The notes under the pieces are model-generated. The model was not told the DNA's origin. It did no database searches and saw only the letters and a list, made by a program, of their open reading frames with translations. From JAICIG01 sp035532215 (GTDB taxonomy: Bacteria; Planctomycetota; Planctomycetia; Pirellulales; JAICIG01), in the NCBI GenBank assembly GCA_035532215.1, contig DATKRK010000262.1, positions 1-19,047 on the forward strand: a DNA stretch of 19,047 bases. Reading direction: 5' to 3'. Positions 1-7,884 of the stretch are shown one piece after another (positions within the stretch are counted from its first letter, which is position 1; every line of letters starts with the position of its first letter). The position numbers and the translations under genes are program-made.

Positions 1-157
1 CGCGGAACGCCACGGAGGGCGTTCCCTACAGTTTGCGAGGTTCGCGGAACGCCACGGAGGGCGTTCCCTACAGTTTGCGAGGTTCGCGGAACGCCACGGA
101 GGGCGTTCCCTACAGTTTGCGAGGTTCGCGGAACGCCACAGAGGGCGTTCCCTACAG
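1..157. repeat. Four-copy 42-bp palindromic tandem repeat
   Basis: Three complete 42-bp units begin at positions 1, 43 and 85. A fourth, partial unit (31 bp, one G-to-A change at 140) runs from 127 to 157. Each unit contains an 8-bp inverted repeat, GGAACGCC and GGCGTTCC, around the loop ACGGAG, so every unit can fold into its own hairpin. The array starts at the window edge and may continue upstream. Because 42 is a multiple of three, reading frames stay open through it, including the frame of the TadG-like gene that follows. It looks like a multiplied intergenic palindrome; whether any of it is translated cannot be decided here. Confidence 0.95.
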
Positions 158-181
158 CGGCTCGGCCGCACCGCCCTCGCC

Positions 182-1582
182 TTGCACCGCGACGAGCGCG
201 GAGCGATCAGCCTGCTGTCGGTATTCTCTCTGCTGCTTCTGACCATGCTGCTGGGCATGGTGATGAACGTCGGCCGGCAGGTCGACCGCAAGGTGCGGAT
301 GCAAAATGCGGCCGACGCCGCGACCTACTCGGGCGGAGTGATGCTCGCCCGCGGCATGAACTCGCTGGCCTTTACCAATCACTTGCTCTGCGACGTGTTC
401 GCCCTGACCGCTTACATGCGCGAAGCTCGCGACCGCGACGCGGAAAGCTTCACGCCCGCAGTACTGACGGCTTGGGGGAACATGGCGCCGTGGTTCGCGT
501 CGTCGCCGTTTCCCAAGTTTGCCGAGCTAGGGCAGGCCATTCCGCCGAAAATCCCGCTGGAAATGGAGATGGTTCGCGCGTTCAGCGAGTGGTCGGCCGC
601 CAGCAGCAAGTTGATCTTGCCGACGCTCGAGGAAATTCTCGCCAGGGAGCTGATTCCTCAGTACCAGCGAGCCGTGGTGATGACGATGCCGCAGGTGGCG
701 CAGATGGCGACGCGCGAAATCGCCCGCCAGCACGGTCTGCTCGACGGCGGCCGGGGCGGTCTGCAAGCGATGCTCTGGCGCACCACGCAACAGCCGGTCG
801 GTTTCACTGACGAAGGGCCAGGCGCGTGGATGACGCGCACGCTGCCGGTGGTCGACCCGGTCGGCGATCTGCCGCAAAGCGCCATCGATTATGTTGGAAT
901 CGCCGTTCGGCAGCGGCACGACTTGTCGCATCGGTACCTGAACGACTGGAATGATGTCACGTTGCACGCCTTCGACACCGATGCGAAAATGAGTCAGTTT
1001 TCCAATTTTTGGCGAGGCTTTACCTGCGGCAAGCTCGACCAGTTGCTCAACAACGAATACCCCGACCGCAACTTGCTGTTCGTGATTCGCACGCCGCGCG
1101 ACCACATCGTCGACCGCCAAGGCATGCTGGAGCGCGAGTTCCACTGGCTGGGCGTCGCCTATCGTTCGCACCTGCGGCAGACGCTGCCGGGCTTGTACCG
1201 CAATCCGATGACCGCCGACGACCAGGCCTACGCACAGATTGCGATGTTCATTCCCCGGCTGCGGCTGGTGAATTACTTGCCTCAAATGCCGCCACCCGGA
1301 GGGGTGTACGGCGGCGTGCCGGGTGATATTGGTCCGACCCCCACGCCTGGCAAGGCGTCGACTTCGTTGGGCGAAAACCGGCAGATTTGGTGGGTTCGCT
1401 GGCAGGGCAACTCCCGGGAGTGGAATCTGCTCAATCAGAGCTGGACAGTGCAACTTGTCCCGGCCACGACCGCCAGTCTCGGCGCTTTGCTCAGCACGCA
1501 GCCGCCGGGGCTGGGCAACGTGCGCGTGCCGAGCTTGCAACAGTTCGCGCCTCAAGACTTGCAGCGCGTTAACATGCACTGA
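182..1582 (+). CDS. TadG-like minor pilin / Tad pilus assembly protein
   Basis: This is a 466-residue membrane protein with the N-terminal domain of the TadE/TadG-like family, the minor pseudopilins of the Flp/Tad pilus. It has a short basic leader ending in D-E-R-G (Gly7), a hydrophobic helix at about residues 9-30, then a V-G-R-x-V-D-R-K segment and the typical Q-N-A-A-D-A-A-T-Y-S-G motif at 41-51. The remaining roughly 400 residues are presumably extracytoplasmic and not recognised. The Glu usually found five residues after the prepilin cleavage glycine is absent, as in many TadG proteins. The TTG start at 182 has no clear ribosome binding site. The frame stays open upstream through the 42-bp repeats to the window edge, so the true start could lie further left. 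Its stop overlaps the ATG of the next gene by one base, which indicates translational coupling. Confidence 0.8.
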   Translation: MHRDERGAISLLSVFSLLLLTMLLGMVMNVGRQVDRKVRMQNAADAATYSGGVMLARGMNSLAFTNHLLCDVFALTAYMREARDRDAESFTPAVLTAWGNMAPWFASSPFPKFAELGQAIPPKIPLEMEMVRAFSEWSAASSKLILPTLEEILARELIPQYQRAVVMTMPQVAQMATREIARQHGLLDGGRGGLQAMLWRTTQQPVGFTDEGPGAWMTRTLPVVDPVGDLPQSAIDYVGIAVRQRHDLSHRYLNDWNDVTLHAFDTDAKMSQFSNFWRGFTCGKLDQLLNNEYPDRNLLFVIRTPRDHIVDRQGMLEREFHWLGVAYRSHLRQTLPGLYRNPMTADDQAYAQIAMFIPRLRLVNYLPQMPPPGGVYGGVPGDIGPTPTPGKASTSLGENRQIWWVRWQGNSREWNLLNQSWTVQLVPATTASLGALLSTQPPGLGNVRVPSLQQFAPQDLQRVNMH

Positions 1583-2664
1583 TGGGAAAGGGTGAGGGCG
1601 GACGGATGACGGGGATAAAAGACGCGTGTCATCGTCGCTTTTCGCTCTGCGAAAAGACGTCTTTTCGCGGAGCGAAAAGCGACAATCGGGCGGGCCGGTT
1701 TCCCCGTCCGCAAAATCGCCGCGGCCTGGCGCCGCTGGAATTCGTGATGTGCCTGCCGGTGCTGCTGTTCGTGTTGGCCTTGATCGTCGACGCGGGCAGC
1801 AAATCGTGCTGGAAGCTGCGCGGCGTGGTGGCTGCGCGAGACGCCGCCTGGCGCAGCCGCGACCTACAGTTCCTCGTCGGCCGGAATCAGGTCCCGTTGC
1901 CGAATCACATTCACTGGCCGCCACCGGCGACGATGAGTGCGGGGGGCGCCGGGCCGAACGGAGTTTTAGAAAAAACGGAACTGAACCATCCCGTCGTGCG
2001 CGGGCCGACCCTGGGAAGTTTCCGCGTCAACGGCGAACTGCTCGACCAGACGCTCGGAGCATGGATCGGCCGCTCTGGTCGCACATGGCGGCCGCCACTA
2101 TTGCCCAAACTAGGCGCCGAGGCCATGAACCAGCGGCACCCGCTCATCGTCGGCACATGGCAGTATTGGGAGATGCACCTTCCTTCGACTTTCGTGCGGC
2201 GCATTCCCTATATCTATCAGTTGCCCCAAACGGACGCCTCGCTGAAAGTCGCCTACGAGAATGCGGTACGTGAGATCCAATCGGCGCCTTGTCAGCCGGC
2301 GCTGGCCGTGCTCGATCGAGACGAAGAAGTCCGCGCCTATAGGGGCAGGTACCATGATTTCCACCCAAGGGTCGCTGCTTTCTGCGATGCCGACGTGGAG
2401 CGCGTGGCGAAACGGCAGTTAAAGGCGCTCATCCGCCGCATCCAGGGCGACGTGACGCCGAAACCGCGGCGGGGGCTGCCGGGCACAATGACAAGCTTTT
2501 GGATTTCAATGTATCGCGTTCAGCGCGATCGACTGTTGCGTCTTATCATGAAGATCGAGGCGGGCGAAGCGACAGGCTCGATCCCCGCACTCGAGGCTGC
2601 GGCCGCCGAATTCCAAGCCAAGATCGATCTGCTCGAAGGTTATCTAAACCAGTTGCCCGAGTAG
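1582..2664 (+). CDS. TadE-like pseudopilin
   Basis: This 360-residue protein contains the sequence R-R-G-L-A-P-L-E-F at 46-54. That is a type IV prepilin-like cleavage site (after Gly48, with Glu53 at +5), followed by a hydrophobic helix at about 54-70. This is the hallmark of TadE-family pseudopilins, which are processed by a dedicated peptidase and needed for Flp pilus assembly. After the helix comes the short motif A-A-R-D-A-A-W-R at 84-91. The long C-terminal part (100-360) is unrecognised, and the protein is larger than the usual TadE. The start at 1582 (or the in-frame ATG at 1606) must lie upstream of the cleavage site, so the palindromic element at 1634-1683 is necessarily translated as part of the leader (residues 18-34). 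The gene overlaps the TadG-like gene by one base. Confidence 0.78.
   Translation: MGKGEGGRMTGIKDACHRRFSLCEKTSFRGAKSDNRAGRFPRPQNRRGLAPLEFVMCLPVLLFVLALIVDAGSKSCWKLRGVVAARDAAWRSRDLQFLVGRNQVPLPNHIHWPPPATMSAGGAGPNGVLEKTELNHPVVRGPTLGSFRVNGELLDQTLGAWIGRSGRTWRPPLLPKLGAEAMNQRHPLIVGTWQYWEMHLPSTFVRRIPYIYQLPQTDASLKVAYENAVREIQSAPCQPALAVLDRDEEVRAYRGRYHDFHPRVAAFCDADVERVAKRQLKALIRRIQGDVTPKPRRGLPGTMTSFWISMYRVQRDRLLRLIMKIEAGEATGSIPALEAAAAEFQAKIDLLEGYLNQLPE
1634..1683. repeat. 50-bp palindromic element inside the TadE-like gene
   Basis: Two 25-bp halves are reverse complements at 24 of 25 positions. Each half is itself a small hairpin (CTTTTCGC, three-base loop TCT or GGA, GCGAAAAG). It is read in frame within the pseudopilin leader as R-R-F-S-L-C-E-K-T-S-F-R-G-A-K-S-D. 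A second copy lies at 17966-18015 in the same codon phase. Confidence 0.93.
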
Positions 2665-2724
2665 GCGGCCATTCGATGCGACGAAAAGGCGTACTTTTGT
2701 TTTAACGAAACATGACGACGCAAT

Positions 2725-3675
2725 ATGAACAGTCCGCAAGACCCGAAACCGCGAGACGGGCCCGCTGAGCCCAAGGATTTTGGCGGCTTGGCGCGACGGA
2801 TGGCCGATTGGACGACCAAGGGGCTGTTCTCGGCGCTGGTGCTCGTTGGCGGGTTGGGGTTCGGCAAGCAAGTCATTCGTTGGTGGGGCGATGACGAATC
2901 GGCGCCCGCCGTTGCAGGACCGGCCGCGCCCGCGTTCGACCTGGCCGCCGGCGCCGGGCCCGTGGAAATCGCCGCAGGCAATTCGAATCTGCGGTTCGGC
3001 CGGCAGATGATCGCGGGCGATCAGGCGGAGGCGACAAAATCGCTGCGGGCGGCTTGCCGCCAGGCCCTCGCAACGGCGGCCCCTTGGTCGCCCTCGGCCG
3101 ACGCCGAGGAGCAGAACCTGTTGACGCGGCTGGCCCAGCTTGAGCCCGCCGAGCAACTCTCGCAGGCGGAAGCCCGGCTCTACGAACCTGTTCCCGGCAT
3201 GCCGCTGGCGATCGGCGTGCGGCGGTTTGCAGACGCCAGCGAAGGCGGTTCGCAAGATGCTACCTCGCCGCCAGACCGCGTGGTACTATGGGGCTTGGCG
3301 GCCCCAGCCGGCGAAAACGCGTGGACCTTGTACCTGTTTCGCGTCCGTCAGCCGGGCGCTGGCGGCGATGCCAGGCCGCCGCTGCCGCCGGGCTGCCGGC
3401 GGTTGATGGCTTTCAGCAATTCGGCGGGCGCGGGCACGGTGGCTTTTCAAGGGACAGGCGGATGCGACGAATACCGGCGATTTTACCAGGCGTGGCAGGC
3501 CGAACATTGGCCCCAAGCCGTCGCCGATTGGCGGCCCGCGCCGGGCGGCGGTTGGCAGGCAACGATCGCCCGCGGCGACTCCGCCGCAGCCGACGGCGCC
3601 GTCAAATCGCTGGCAATTCATCTCGTCCCTCGACAGTTCGCCGGCTGCACGGGCTTGGTTTTCGTCTCTCCTTGA
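2725..3675 (+). CDS. Single-pass membrane protein of the Tad locus, unknown function
   Basis: This 316-residue protein was not recognised. The N-terminus is polar and Pro-rich (1-20), followed by one hydrophobic segment at about 33-47 and then W-W-G-D-D. The remaining 265 residues are Ala/Gly/Pro-rich with no motif I can name. It sits 60 bp after the TadE-like gene, and its TGA stop lies within the ribosome binding site of cpaB (GAGGAG at 3674-3679). It is therefore very probably co-transcribed with and functionally tied to the pilus genes. A role as an envelope scaffold or accessory pilus-assembly factor is only a guess from position and topology. No strong ribosome binding site is visible before the ATG at 2725. 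Confidence 0.72.
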   Translation: MNSPQDPKPRDGPAEPKDFGGLARRMADWTTKGLFSALVLVGGLGFGKQVIRWWGDDESAPAVAGPAAPAFDLAAGAGPVEIAAGNSNLRFGRQMIAGDQAEATKSLRAACRQALATAAPWSPSADAEEQNLLTRLAQLEPAEQLSQAEARLYEPVPGMPLAIGVRRFADASEGGSQDATSPPDRVVLWGLAAPAGENAWTLYLFRVRQPGAGGDARPPLPPGCRRLMAFSNSAGAGTVAFQGTGGCDEYRRFYQAWQAEHWPQAVADWRPAPGGGWQATIARGDSAAADGAVKSLAIHLVPRQFAGCTGLVFVSP

Positions 3676-3685
3676 GGAGCGCTCC

Positions 3686-4435
3686 ATGAAAGGTATGCCC
3701 GGGCTGGCCTCGGCGTTGATCCTGGGCCTGCTGGCCGCCGGATTGAACTGGTTTTATCTCGACCGCAAAGCTCGGGAATTCGAAAAAGTCAGTTTCGTAT
3801 CGATCGCGCCCGACACGCTCGTGCATCCCGGCGAAACCTTCGACCGCTCGCACTTCGCCGAAATGCCGGTTCCGGAAGTGGCGGCCCGCAAGCTGGAAGG
3901 GGTCGCCGTGCTCTGGAAAGATCTCGACACGGTGGTCGGCATGAACGCCGTGCGCGAGTTCAGCGGCGACGAGTTGCTGTTGCGCAAGGACCTGGAGACT
4001 CCGCCCGCCGAGTTGGAACTGGCCGAAGACGAACGGGCGCTGTGGATTCCGGTCGATCAGAAGAACTTTGTCGCCTCGCTGGTGATTCCGGGCGACGAGG
4101 TCGATTTTCTCATGCCGCGACGAGCGACGATCGCTACGAACCCTGGCGCCCCGCAAACGCCGACGCCCGCGAATCCGGCAGGCGCCTCGCCCGGCGGCCG
4201 CACCCAGATCATCGGCCCGTTCAAGGTGCTCTCGATCGGCAACCGGCTCGGCAAGACGAACGTGCTGAACGCCGCGCGCGTGCCGCAGTTGCAAGAGAAC
4301 ATCATCACGGTCCGCGTCAAAATGAGCGGCGCCTATCTCGACGAGGACGCCGAACGCCTGCTCGACGCGATGCAAGCCACGAACTATCGCGAGGTCGGCG
4401 TGCTGCTGCGGCCGCGCAAAAAAGCCCCGCAGTAG
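3686..4435 (+). CDS. cpaB: Flp pilus assembly protein CpaB/RcpC
   Basis: This 249-residue protein is of the CpaB/RcpC family, which works with the outer-membrane secretin of Tad pili and carries an SAF-like (beta-clip) domain. The N-terminus has one membrane helix (about 5-24). It is followed by the family's V-S-I-A-P-D-T-L-V-H-P-G-E segment (39-50) and a second SAF-like strand pair ending in E-F-S-G-D-E-L-L-L-R-K-D-L (91-103). A Pro/Ala-rich linker at about 145-167 separates this from the C-terminal RcpC-like part. The start at 3686 is well placed, with GAGGAG 6 bases upstream. The gene lies 10 bp after its upstream neighbour and 14 bp before the TadA ATPase gene, so it belongs to one operon. 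No secretin gene is seen nearby. Confidence 0.85.
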   Translation: MKGMPGLASALILGLLAAGLNWFYLDRKAREFEKVSFVSIAPDTLVHPGETFDRSHFAEMPVPEVAARKLEGVAVLWKDLDTVVGMNAVREFSGDELLLRKDLETPPAELELAEDERALWIPVDQKNFVASLVIPGDEVDFLMPRRATIATNPGAPQTPTPANPAGASPGGRTQIIGPFKVLSIGNRLGKTNVLNAARVPQLQENIITVRVKMSGAYLDEDAERLLDAMQATNYREVGVLLRPRKKAPQ

Positions 4436-4449
4436 ACGGTTGAAGCTCG

Positions 4450-6699
4450 ATGAAGATTTGGTTCAACCAGGTCCACGAAAGCCGCCGCACGCTGGTCGAG
4501 GCGACGACCGACGAGGTTTCGATCGGCCGCGATCCGACGAACCAGGTCGTGTTGGCCAGCCCGCTGGTTTCGCGGCGGCACGCCTTGGTGCGGCTGATCG
4601 GCGAAGAGCTGGAATTGCAGAACGTCGGCCTGAACAGTTGCGTGGTCGGCGACCGCGAGGTGGCCGGCGGCGAGACCGTGACGTTCGCCCCCGGCGTCAA
4701 GGTCCGCATCTGGCCCTACACGCTCAATTTCGAGTCGGAAGCGGCGCCGGTCTTCGATCGCAAGGAGCTGGAAGCCCACCTGCGCTCGATCATGGCCGAT
4801 CTCGAACTGCGAATTCACAAGAAGCTGCTCGAACGGCTCGACCTGTTCGAGATGGAGCGTAACCGCGCGGGCGACCCCGCCACCATTCTGCTGCTGGAAA
4901 ACAACATCGAGGACGTCTGCCGCGAACTGAACGTGTTCGGCCCCGAGAACCAGGCCCTGCTGGAGGAGATCAGCGGGCTGGTGCTGATGGATCTCTTAAT
5001 CAACCAGTTGGTAATGGAGACCGGGCCGGACAATTACTTCGACGCCGCCTCGCTGATGTCGAACGAGTTCGACGTGCCGGCGACGCTTGTCCCGGAGCGC
5101 GAGACCGAGTTGTACAGCCTGCTGCACTTCGCCCGCGAACGCTTGCAGTTGGCCGACGAGCGTGACGCCAGCAACCGCATCCTAATCGTCGAGGAGAAGT
5201 TCGCCGACGTGTTCCACCTGCTGCGGCCTCACTTGCACGAACAGTTGCGCAAGTACGTCGTGCTGCGCACGTTGAAGAAGGACCTCAAAGACACCGTGTT
5301 CGGCTTCGGCCCGCTGCAAGACCTGCTGCGGGCGCCGACGATCACCGAAATCATGGTCGTCGACAGCGACCAGATCTACGTCGAGCGCGAAGGCGTGATC
5401 GAACGCTCGGGCCGGCGGTTCATCTCCGACAAAGTGACCGAGTCGATCATCGAACGGATCGTGGCCCAGGTCGGCCGGCGGATCGACAAGAGTCAGCCGC
5501 TGGTCGACGCCCGACTGCCCGACGGCTCGCGAGTCAACGCCATCATTCCGCCGCTGGCCGTCAGCGGGCCCTGCCTCACGATCCGCAAGTTCCCCGCCCA
5601 ACGATTCACGATGGACGATCTGGTCGACATCGGCTCGATCACCACGGCCGCGGCGACCTTCTTGCGGGCTTGCGTGATCGACCATCGCAGCACGCTCGTG
5701 AGCGGCGGCACGGGCACGGGCAAAACGACGCTGTTGAACGTCGTCAGCAGCTTCATTCCCTACAAAGAGCGGATCGTCACGATCGAAGACACCTCCGAAC
5801 TGCGGCTGCACCAGGAGCACGTCGTGACGCTCGAATCGAAACTGCCCAACGCCGAAGGCGCCGGCGCCTATACGATTCGCGATCTGGTCCGCAACGCGCT
5901 TCGCATGCGGCCCGACCGGATCATCGTCGGCGAGTGCCGCGGCGCCGAGGCGCTCGACATGATCCAGGCCATGAACACCGGCCACTCCGGCTCGATGACC
6001 ACCGTCCACGCCAACAGCTCGGCCGAAGTCATCGAGCGGCTGGAAGTGCTGATGCTGATGGGGGCCGAATTGCCGATCATTTCGATCCACCGCCAGATCG
6101 CCTCGGCCATCGACCTGATCGTGCAGATCACGCGGTTTCCCAACGGCCGCCGGCGAGTGACGCAGATTTCCGAGCTGACGGGCATCCACCCCGAGACGAA
6201 GGAAGTCATCGTCACCGACATCTTCAATTATCGCAACGGCGTCAGCTTGCAGCCGACCGGCTATTTGCCCACGTTCATCGACTCGCTGATCGAAAAGCGG
6301 CTGCTGGAATCGCGCTTTTTGTACGGCGATATGGCGCCGCCGAGCGCCGCCCGGCTCGGCTACGCGCCGGCGAGCCAGCCGGCGGCGAGCCTCGGCATAC
6401 CGGCCATCCCGGCGCCAGTTGCGTCACCATCGTTCAATATCCCTCACCCGCCGCCCCCGCGATCGCACGCTTCGACGCCCGCTGAAAACAAGAACGGCGA
6501 CAAGGCGCCGCCATCTTCTGCGGACTCGAGCGACGAGTGGTATTGCCTGATTTCCGGCAGCGAACTCGGTCCGTTGAAAGCCCGCGATGTCCGCCGCATG
6601 GTTCGCGACGGCAACATCAAGCCCGACGACATGGTTCGCCGCGGCGCCCACGGCGACTGGCTCCCTAGCCGCGAATCCGGCTTGTCGCCGAAGGGCTGA
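4450..6699 (+). CDS. tadA: Tad pilus assembly ATPase TadA/CpaF with FHA and GYF_2-type domains
   Basis: This 749-residue fusion protein has three parts. Residues about 1-95 form a forkhead-associated (FHA) domain, with S-I-G-R-D at 24-28 and the S-R-R-H-A signature near 40. FHA domains bind phosphothreonine peptides. Residues about 200-600 are the secretion ATPase that powers Flp pilus extrusion. They include Walker A GGTGTGKT at 419-426, an E-D-T-S-E-L-R Asp-box-like stretch, Walker B with I-I-V-G-E-C-R-G-A-E-A near 491-501, and the G-H-S-G-S-M-T-T-V-H-A-N His-box. A Pro-rich linker (about 640-690) leads to a C-terminal GYF_2-type module (W-Y-C-L-I-S-G…G-P-L…G-D-W-L-P, about 697-745). CpaF family members are normally about 400-500 residues without either end domain. 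The ATPase would act as a cytoplasmic hexamer at the TadB/TadC platform. The start at 4450 has only a weak ribosome binding site. Confidence 0.93.
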   Translation: MKIWFNQVHESRRTLVEATTDEVSIGRDPTNQVVLASPLVSRRHALVRLIGEELELQNVGLNSCVVGDREVAGGETVTFAPGVKVRIWPYTLNFESEAAPVFDRKELEAHLRSIMADLELRIHKKLLERLDLFEMERNRAGDPATILLLENNIEDVCRELNVFGPENQALLEEISGLVLMDLLINQLVMETGPDNYFDAASLMSNEFDVPATLVPERETELYSLLHFARERLQLADERDASNRILIVEEKFADVFHLLRPHLHEQLRKYVVLRTLKKDLKDTVFGFGPLQDLLRAPTITEIMVVDSDQIYVEREGVIERSGRRFISDKVTESIIERIVAQVGRRIDKSQPLVDARLPDGSRVNAIIPPLAVSGPCLTIRKFPAQRFTMDDLVDIGSITTAAATFLRACVIDHRSTLVSGGTGTGKTTLLNVVSSFIPYKERIVTIEDTSELRLHQEHVVTLESKLPNAEGAGAYTIRDLVRNALRMRPDRIIVGECRGAEALDMIQAMNTGHSGSMTTVHANSSAEVIERLEVLMLMGAELPIISIHRQIASAIDLIVQITRFPNGRRRVTQISELTGIHPETKEVIVTDIFNYRNGVSLQPTGYLPTFIDSLIEKRLLESRFLYGDMAPPSAARLGYAPASQPAASLGIPAIPAPVASPSFNIPHPPPPRSHASTPAENKNGDKAPPSSADSSDEWYCLISGSELGPLKARDVRRMVRDGNIKPDDMVRRGAHGDWLPSRESGLSPKG

Positions 6700-6736
6700 G
6701 GATAGCCGGTAGGAAAAGTTAATCGCGGAAGAATTG

Positions 6737-6986
6737 AGCCACAGAGGGACGGAGAACACGGAGAGGAGAGTTCAAATAGAGAACGCCTAAAGAAAACATG
6801 TCCCGGCGAAGCTGCAAGCAAAGCAATAGGCCCGCTCCGTGTGCCGTGACCGGCGTCGCGGTTGAGCGCCATAGTAGTATTGGCGACGGCACACGGAGTG
6901 TGCCTGCTACTTTGTCCCGGCGTTGTCGATGGCGTATGACTCATTCCTTTTCCTTTCTCCTCCGTGATCTCCGTCTCTCTGTGGCT
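6737..6986. repeat. Nested inverted-repeat element (MITE-like) between tadA and tadB
   Basis: The outer arms, 6737-6763 and 6960-6986, pair at 25 of 27 positions. Inside lies a second inverted pair, 6828-6847 and 6886-6905 (18 of 20 positions). The right member of that pair forms its own hairpin, GGCACAC-GGA-GTGTGCC. A 10-bp direct repeat, TGTCCCGGCG, flanks the inner pair at 6799-6808 and 6913-6922. The spacer has no convincing gene. It looks like a small non-autonomous element into which, or beside which, a palindromic doublet has been added. Confidence 0.85.
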
Positions 6987-7032
6987 AAACCCTCTTCCCA
7001 CAAAGCCTGACTCTCAAACTCGAACGCCTCGC

Positions 7033-7881
7033 ATGGAAAACCTCGACATCTGGCCGGCGAATTTGCTGATGGGGGCCTGCGCGGGCTTGGGCGCCTACGC
7101 GGGGCGCGATTACTACGCGCAGGCGCTCGACTATCTCGAACGCGATTTCGGCGACAAGCTGCGCGTGCTGCGGCGCTCGACTGCCGGTTTAAGACGCTGG
7201 CTCAACGGCTGGGCGGCGCTGATCGGCGCGGTGTTCGCGGCGCTGGTCGTCTTCTTCGACAGCCCGGTGTTCGCCGTCCTGGCCGGCATGTTATTGGTGG
7301 CGTTTCCCTGGTACCTGCTGCACCGGCTGGCCGAAGCGCGGAAGCAGAAGCTCGAAGATCAGTTGGCCGACGCGATGGTTTCCTTGAGCGGCGCGATCAA
7401 GGCCGGGCTGTCGCTGGCGCAGTCGCTGGAGATTCTGGCCGACCAGTGCCCGCGGCCGATTTCCGAGGAGTTCCGCCAGATGGTCGGCGAATACAATCTC
7501 GGCAAGCCGCTGGAGCAGACGCTCACCGAGGCCAAGACCCGCTTGCGCAGCGAGAACTTCTCGCTGTTCGCCGCGGCCATGCTGGCCAGCCACGACAGCG
7601 GCGGCCGTTTGAACGAGACGGTTGACCGCATCGCCCACTCGGTCTTGGAGTTGCAGCGATTGGAGCGAAAACTGCTCAGCGAAACGGCCCAGGCCCGCAA
7701 GTCGGCCGTGTATATGGCGCTGACGCCGTTGTTCGTGCTGATCGCATATTTTTTCATCGATCCCGACAACACCGTGCGGCTGTTCAATACGCTGCCCGGC
7801 CAGTTGATGCTGTCGTTCGCCATGGTGCTGAACCTGGCTTCCTATCTGTGGGCGCGGGCGATTTTGAATCCGGATATCTAG
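7033..7881 (+). CDS. tadB: Tad pilus inner-membrane platform protein TadB
   Basis: This 282-residue protein contains a type II secretion F (T2SSF) domain, about residues 105-240, and is one of the two platform proteins of Tad pili on which the ATPase acts. Hydrophobic segments lie at about 58-76, 78-96, 226-243 and 256-277, with the cytoplasmic T2SSF helices between (G-A-I-K-A-G-L-S-L-A-Q-S-L at 120-132, H-D-S-G-G-R-L at 187-193). The ATG at 7033 is preferred over the in-frame GTG at 6964, because the extra residues would translate the arm of the upstream repeat. No good ribosome binding site is visible. It is followed three bases later by tadC. The repeat element upstream separates it from tadA, so its expression may rely on read-through or on a promoter in that spacer. 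Confidence 0.88.
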   Translation: MENLDIWPANLLMGACAGLGAYAGRDYYAQALDYLERDFGDKLRVLRRSTAGLRRWLNGWAALIGAVFAALVVFFDSPVFAVLAGMLLVAFPWYLLHRLAEARKQKLEDQLADAMVSLSGAIKAGLSLAQSLEILADQCPRPISEEFRQMVGEYNLGKPLEQTLTEAKTRLRSENFSLFAAAMLASHDSGGRLNETVDRIAHSVLELQRLERKLLSETAQARKSAVYMALTPLFVLIAYFFIDPDNTVRLFNTLPGQLMLSFAMVLNLASYLWARAILNPDI

Positions 7882-7884
7882 GCC

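Noticed and set aside
1..157. CRISPR array
   Set aside because: The four units are contiguous, with no unique spacers between repeats, and each is internally palindromic. It is a simple tandem repeat.
527..1924. 465-residue open frame on the minus strand, antisense to the tad pilin genes
   Set aside because: It lies opposite two genes with clear pilin features, has no recognisable domain, and includes the palindromic element read backwards. High GC content creates long antisense frames.
6798..7010. 70-residue frame in the tadA-tadB spacer
   Set aside because: It covers the nested repeat only and has no recognisable feature.
6964..7032. N-terminal extension of tadB from GTG 6964
   Set aside because: The extension would translate the right arm of the spacer repeat; the ATG at 7033 begins a normal TadB sequence.
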